Assembly: GCA_018067045.1 (NCBI GenBank)
Contig: JAGPVL010000027.1
Span: 21,479 to 85,478 of the forward strand
Direction of reading: 5' to 3'
DNA: 64,000 nt
DNA from: Gammaproteobacteria bacterium
Lineage (GTDB): Bacteria; Pseudomonadota; Gammaproteobacteria; Pseudomonadales; Alcanivoracaceae
Shown: one piece after another, positions 59,788 to 64,000 of the stretch
Position numbering within the stretch: position 1 is the first letter of the stretch
Layout: the number at the start of each line of letters is the position of its first letter
Notes under the pieces: model-generated
Told to the model about the DNA's origin: nothing
Database searches by the model: none
The model's input: the letters and a program-made list of their open reading frames with translations, nothing else
Position numbers and translations under genes: made by a program

Positions 59788-61989
59788 CTAGAGCATATCC
59801 ACCGGATCAACATCAAGGCTCCAGCGGCAGCGCCGCGCCAGTGGGTGTCGATCCAGTACGTGTAAAAGCTGACCGATGGCGCCGTGCAGTGGCGCGCGCA
59901 GGTCGGCGCGTAGTAGCAGCTGAAAGCGGAAGCGTCCTTGGCGTCGTTCTAGTGGTGCTGGAACGGGGCCAAGTAATTGTACCCGTGGATCCACCGGCAG
60001 CACGGCGAGCTGATCGAGTAGCTCAATGCACTCGTTGGCTTTCATCGATTCGCAGCGCAATAGCGCCACATGACCAAACGGCGGCAGGCCAGCCATGCGC
60101 CGGTCGGCCAATAGGCGCGCGGCGATGGTGGCGTAATCGCCGCTCAGTAAGGTGTGCAGCAAGGTGTTGTCAGGATGACGGCTTTGAATAATGACCGTGC
60201 CGCGATGGGCTTCGCGGCCGGTGCGGCCGGCCACTTGCAGAATTAGCTGGCTGGCATGTTCTGGGCCGCGGAAGTCGGCGCTGAGAAAGCCGCCGTCAGC
60301 GTCGAGCACAATTGCTAAGGTTAAGCGGGCAAAGTGGTGCCCCTTGGCGAGCATTTGTGTGCCAACCAAAATGGACGCTTCGCCGCTGTGAGCCTTGGCC
60401 AGTGCGGCATTCAGCGAGCCTTTGCGGCGCGTGGTGTCACGGTCAATGCGCAATACCGGATGTTTGGGAAAGGCTTTTTGCAGCTGTTCGGCAATTTTTT
60501 CCGTGCCGCTGCCGGCGTCGGTGAGCGCACTTGAGCCGCACTTGGGGCAATGGGCGGGCACGCGCCGTTCGTGGGTGCAGTGGTGGCAGATCAATCGGCC
60601 GATGCTTTTGTGCCAAGTCAGGAAACTGTCGCAACGCTCACACTCTGCTTGCCAGCCACAGTCATGACATTGGATGACTGGGGCGTAGCCGCGCCGATTA
60701 AGGAACACCAATACTTGTTGCTGTTGGTTCACTGTGTCGGCAATGGCTTTCAGACTGCGCGGGCTCAGCGGCGTATGGCCGGGGAGCTCGCGACAGTCTT
60801 CTATTTTCAGTGTCGGCGGACGGGCATCGCCGGCGCGTTCGCGCAGGCGCAGGTGTCGATAGCGTCCTTGCTCGGCGAGATAGAGTGTCTCCAGCGACGG
60901 GGTGGCGCTGCCGAGTACTACCGGTATATCGAGCATATGGGCGCGCCATACGGCGAGATCGCGGGCGTTATAGCGCAAGCCTTCTTGTTGTTTCAGTGAG
61001 CTATCGTGAGCTTCGTCGACAATAATCATGGCGGGGGATTTCATCGGCGTAAAAATAGCCGAGCGGGTGCCGAGAATAATACGTGCTTCGCCCAGCCGGC
61101 TGCGCACCCAGCCGTGCAGGCGCTCGCGGTCGGTCATGCCAGAGTGCAGTGATTCAACCGGCACATTAAAGCGCTTTTCGAAACGGCGAACTGTCTGCGG
61201 CGTCAGGCCGATCTCCGGCACTAGCACCAAAATTTGTTTGCCAGCGGCGAGCAGCGGTTCCATTGCCTGCAAATACACTTCCGTCTTGCCGCTGCCGGTA
61301 ATGCCGTCAAGCAAGTAAGGGGCGAAACCGTTGGCTTCTCGCAGGGCGCGTATCGCTGCTTCTTGTTCGATGCCGGGCGGTAACGGTAGTTCGCCGAGCA
61401 GTTGTTTGCTGGACGATTCGCTGGCGGCCATCTCGCGCAATTCGGCCCAGCCTTTCTTTTCTAGCGCCTGCAATGCCGAGCGAGGAACGCTGAGTGCGCT
61501 GAGCATAGGCACAGCAAGGCCATGGGGATGTTCTTTTAATAAGGAAAGCGCTTGTTGTTGTCGCGGTGCTCGGGAAAGTGCATCTACTTCGGCGTGTTGG
61601 CCACGTGGCGTCAGGCACCAGAATAATTCGCCGCTGACCTGAGCGTCTTGTCCTTGTCGCAGCAATGTTGGCAGGGCGGTGGCGAGGACATCACCAATAG
61701 GATGGTGATAGTAGTCGGCTGCGCGCTGACAGAGCTGCATTAAGTCGGGATCCATAACGGGGGCTGCGTCGAGCACTCTGCGTATGGGCTTCAGTTTCTG
61801 GCTGGCTTGTTCGGCGGCCTGCTCTTGCGTGCTTTGCTCCCAAACGATGCCGATCAGGTTGCGTCGGCCAAACTCCACTTCGACACGACAGCCGGGCGCG
61901 GGCAAATCCATGCCGCGCGGTACGCTATAGTCGAACAAGCGACGTAGCGGCACAGGCACGGCGACCTTTAAGGTCCGCGCTAGCGTCAT
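59788..61989 (-). CDS. priA: Primosomal helicase PriA
   Basis: A 733-residue replication-restart helicase. It has the N-terminal 3'-DNA-binding domain, Walker A GITGSGKTEVYLQAM, DEAH box VDEAHDSSLKQQ, and a zinc-binding insert with Cys pairs (CHDCGWQAECERCDSF, then CHHC and CPKCGS). The later motifs GTQMLAKGHHF and QVAGRTGR are intact. It is divergent from rpmE, the usual gammaproteobacterial arrangement. Confidence 0.98.
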   Translation of the reverse strand: MTLARTLKVAVPVPLRRLFDYSVPRGMDLPAPGCRVEVEFGRRNLIGIVWEQSTQEQAAEQASQKLKPIRRVLDAAPVMDPDLMQLCQRAADYYHHPIGDVLATALPTLLRQGQDAQVSGELFWCLTPRGQHAEVDALSRAPRQQQALSLLKEHPHGLAVPMLSALSVPRSALQALEKKGWAELREMAASESSSKQLLGELPLPPGIEQEAAIRALREANGFAPYLLDGITGSGKTEVYLQAMEPLLAAGKQILVLVPEIGLTPQTVRRFEKRFNVPVESLHSGMTDRERLHGWVRSRLGEARIILGTRSAIFTPMKSPAMIIVDEAHDSSLKQQEGLRYNARDLAVWRAHMLDIPVVLGSATPSLETLYLAEQGRYRHLRLRERAGDARPPTLKIEDCRELPGHTPLSPRSLKAIADTVNQQQQVLVFLNRRGYAPVIQCHDCGWQAECERCDSFLTWHKSIGRLICHHCTHERRVPAHCPKCGSSALTDAGSGTEKIAEQLQKAFPKHPVLRIDRDTTRRKGSLNAALAKAHSGEASILVGTQMLAKGHHFARLTLAIVLDADGGFLSADFRGPEHASQLILQVAGRTGREAHRGTVIIQSRHPDNTLLHTLLSGDYATIAARLLADRRMAGLPPFGHVALLRCESMKANECIELLDQLAVLPVDPRVQLLGPVPAPLERRQGRFRFQLLLRADLRAPLHGAIGQLLHVLDRHPLARRCRWSLDVDPVDML

Positions 61990-62203
61990 GGTGCTGCCGT
62001 CATAAGCTTGTTCGCGTTAGGCAGGCTCTTTACTGATGTTGAGGTCACGGGTCTAAGGTTGCCGCCTGTTGTCGAGTTGATGAAGTGGTATGAGGCGCGA
62101 TTGTGACCGTCGTTGCTCGGGCTGTCGAGATGCTCGGTGTGCGTTGATGCGATGCCGAATCGTTAAAAAGCAGGGATAAATGTGCTTAGAGGGCGATTGT
62201 TAC

Positions 62204-62232
62204 TTGCGTCGACAAAACAAGCTGTCTATGAT
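62204..62232 (+). promoter_or_regulatory. Candidate sigma-70 promoter of rpmE
   Basis: TTGCGT (62204-62209) and TATGAT (62227-62232) with 17 bases between, about 83 bases before the rpmE start. It is the only promoter I can support in the 325-base priA-rpmE divergent region; nothing else was recognised there. Confidence 0.5.
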
Positions 62233-62314
62233 TCGCGTTCCTTTTTGCCCGGCGCAAGCCATCCGTGTGGTGCCTGAACAATAATCGGGTAGCGACACGA
62301 CTAGGAGTCGAGCC

Positions 62315-62536
62315 ATGAAAAACGAAATTCATCCAGAATACACTGCAATTAACTTTACATGTTCTTGCGGTAACGTAATCAAAACCCGCTCTACCCGCGG
62401 TGAAGATATGCTGATCGACGTATGCTCAGCATGCCATCCGTTCTATACCGGCACCCAGAAGGTGATGGATAGCGGTGGTCAGATCGATAAGTTTAAGCAG
62501 CGCTTTGGTGTGCTAAGCTCGAAAAAGAAGGGCTGA
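62315..62536 (+). CDS. rpmE: Ribosomal protein L31
   Basis: A 73-residue protein with the zinc-binding (C+) form: CSCGN near residue 16 and [11 protein letters not shown] near residue 37. TAGGAG precedes the ATG. It is the zinc-containing paralogue, usually replaced by a Cys-less form under zinc starvation. It ends before a strong terminator. Confidence 0.98.
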   Translation: MKNEIHPEYTAINFTCSCGNVIKTRSTRGEDMLIDVCSACHPFYTGTQKVMDSGGQIDKFKQRFGVLSSKKKG

Positions 62537-62569
62537 TCCGAACACTGTTTAACAGTTGCAGCTCTCGTC

Positions 62570-62596
62570 AAAAAGCACCCTTTTCGGGTGCTTTTT
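62570..62596 (+). terminator. Rho-independent terminator of rpmE
   Basis: AAAAAGCACCC pairs with GGGTGCTTTTT around a five-base TTTTC loop, about 33 bases after the stop. Confidence 0.94.
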
Positions 62597-62671
62597 GCGT
62601 TTGGGGGTTAGCGAAACGAAGGTTATATAGAAGCGTATAGTTAAGCGCACGTCTAAGAGAGAGTGAGAGAA

Positions 62672-63952
62672 ATGTCCGAGGATATGAAGAAGGCGGCCCT
62701 TGAATATCATGCCAAGCCACGCCCGGGCAAAATTAGTGTCACGGTGACAAAGCCGGCAGCTACTAGTCGCGATTTGTCCCTGGCCTATAGCCCCGGTGTT
62801 GCTGAGCCGGTACGTGAGATTGCACGCGAGCCTGAATTGGCTTACCGCTATACCGCAAAAGGAAACTTGGTTGCCGTCATTAGTGACGGCACTGCGATTC
62901 TAGGACTGGGTAATTTAGGCGCTTTGGCGTCTAAGCCGGTTATGGAAGGTAAAGGTCTGCTGTTTAAGTTGTTTGCCGGCATTGATGTATTTGATATTGA
63001 GGTGGAGTCAGAAACGCCGCAAGATTTTATCGATACGGTGATGGGCATCCACAAAACATTTGGCGGTATTAATCTCGAAGATATTAAAGCGCCTGAATGT
63101 TTTGAAATTGAGCGCGTTTTGAAAGAGCAGTGCGACATTCCTGTTTTTCATGATGACCAGCATGGTACGGCGATTGTTGTTGGCGCTGGCGTGTTGAATG
63201 CGCTTGAGTTACAGAAAAAGAAAATCGAAGATATTAAGGTGGTTTGTGTTGGTGCAGGCGCTGCGGGCGTGGCATCGATTCGTCTATTGATTGAGATGGG
63301 TGCGAAGAAAGAAAATATTCTGACGCTCGATCGCAAAGGGGTGATTCATACTCGTCGTGACGACTTGAGTCAGTTCAAGGCGGCGTTGGCGGTGGACACC
63401 ACGAAGCGTACGTTGAATGACGCCATTGAAGATGCGGATGTCTTTATTGGCGTATCCGGGCCAGATATGCTCACGCAGGATATGGTTAAGCTCATGGCGG
63501 CAAGACCCATTATTTTTGCGTTGGCCAATCCTGACCCAGAGATTCGCCCTGAGCTGGCGCGCGAAGCGCGTGCGGATGCCATTATTGCGACAGGACGCTC
63601 TGATTATCCTAATCAGGTTAACAACGTTCTCGGTTTTCCGTATATCTTTCGCGGCGCGCTTGATGTGCGTTCAACATCGATTAACGAAGCCATGAAGATT
63701 GCTGCAGTGCGTGCGATTGCCTCATTGGTGCATGAGCCTGTGCCGCAAGAAGTAATTGAGGCATATGGTGGCGAGCCGCTTTCATTTGGTCCGGAATATA
63801 TTATTCCGAAGCCGAATGATCCGCGTTTGCTGGGTGTTGTGTCGGCAGCCGTTGCTAAGGCGGCGGTTGCAAGCGGTGTTGCACGCAAGGGATACCCTGC
63901 GCATTACCCGCTTAAGACAGTAGACGATATTTTCCCTCCCTATACCGCGTAA
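62672..63952 (+). CDS. NAD(P)-dependent malic enzyme, short form
   Basis: A 426-residue enzyme that decarboxylates malate to pyruvate. The start is ATG 62672; a GTG nine bases upstream is in frame but unlikely. Motifs: [11 protein letters not shown], the metal- and malate-binding region [16 protein letters not shown] ... [13 protein letters not shown], and the dinucleotide loop [21 protein letters not shown]. It ends after the catalytic region with no C-terminal phosphotransacetylase domain, unlike the long MaeB type (about 760 residues). Cofactor preference cannot be decided by eye. It is preceded by the rpmE terminator, so it has its own promoter. Confidence 0.94.
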   Translation: MSEDMKKAALEYHAKPRPGKISVTVTKPAATSRDLSLAYSPGVAEPVREIAREPELAYRYTAKGNLVAVISDGTAILGLGNLGALASKPVMEGKGLLFKLFAGIDVFDIEVESETPQDFIDTVMGIHKTFGGINLEDIKAPECFEIERVLKEQCDIPVFHDDQHGTAIVVGAGVLNALELQKKKIEDIKVVCVGAGAAGVASIRLLIEMGAKKENILTLDRKGVIHTRRDDLSQFKAALAVDTTKRTLNDAIEDADVFIGVSGPDMLTQDMVKLMAARPIIFALANPDPEIRPELAREARADAIIATGRSDYPNQVNNVLGFPYIFRGALDVRSTSINEAMKIAAVRAIASLVHEPVPQEVIEAYGGEPLSFGPEYIIPKPNDPRLLGVVSAAVAKAAVASGVARKGYPAHYPLKTVDDIFPPYTA

Positions 63953-64000
63953 TTCACTCATCGAATTAGTCTGAATTAGGGGGTAGGATTTAGAAAAGGT

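Overview
The window looks like a chromosomal segment of a gammaproteobacterium in or near the Pseudomonadales/Cellvibrionales (marine-type). The grounds are gene order and gene content: asmA-mutY-yggX, hisBHAF, envC-ctpA-yibQ opposite a rhodanese-grxC-secB run, glnA-DUF4124-ntrB-ntrC, pip-dtd, hisE-tatABC, ubiE-ubiJ-ubiB, hslVU and SPOR-argS-priA opposite rpmE-maeB. Coding density is high, base composition is near 50-55% G+C, and there is one tRNA gene. No rRNA, CRISPR array, prophage or transposase was seen. Species-level placement is not possible by eye.

Layout. 1-1956: accessory sequence ending exactly at the 3' end of a tRNA-Phe, with a small ORF, a ribbon-helix-helix protein and an orphan lipoprotein; it looks like the end of an integrated element. 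2090-8440: a small membrane protein, yggX, mutY and asmA on the minus strand, a 7TM-DISM histidine kinase, and a PanZ-like acetyltransferase. 8455-13313: hisBHAF, a frameshifted START-domain gene and a BASS transporter. 13341-19574: cell-envelope and redox genes (yibQ, ctpA, envC, rhodanese, grxC, secB), trmL, a YaiI-family gene and a truncated haemoglobin. 19591-25824: a heavy-metal RND operon (a split czcI-like gene, czcC, czcB, czcA). 26116-29350: a GGDEF protein, a 300-bp nested inverted repeat with a REPIN-like core, a GlsB-type membrane protein and a methyltransferase. 29351-36819: typA, then a three-gene amidoligase-type operon (retropepsin-like protease, inactive transglutaminase-7TM, ATP-grasp) and a YejM-like sulfatase-fold protein. 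36989-43534: a PP-loop enzyme coupled to a TusA-like sulfur carrier, then the nitrogen-control block glnA-DUF4124-ntrB-ntrC with NtrC sites and a sigma-54 promoter. 43581-49251: lipoproteins, pip-dtd, and a DUF3015 / Lnb-like / hydrolase-lipoprotein group. 49312-57892: tatCBA-hisE, ubiBJE with a FFLEELY-like protein, hslUV behind a textbook sigma-32 promoter, and a SPOR protein. 57982-63952: argS, priA, rpmE and malic enzyme.

Functional links seen in the sequence: the histidine genes are split between hisBHAF and a distant hisE with no hisI beside it; glnA and ntrBC both carry NtrC-type dyads, consistent with an autoregulated nitrogen circuit; hslVU is isolated between two terminators behind a heat-shock promoter; ubiE, ubiJ and ubiB are translationally coupled. 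No clearly new multi-gene system is proven here. The best candidates for follow-up are the envelope amidoligase operon, the PP-loop/TusA pair, the tRNA-Phe element boundary, the REPIN-like element, and two genes interrupted by frameshifts.
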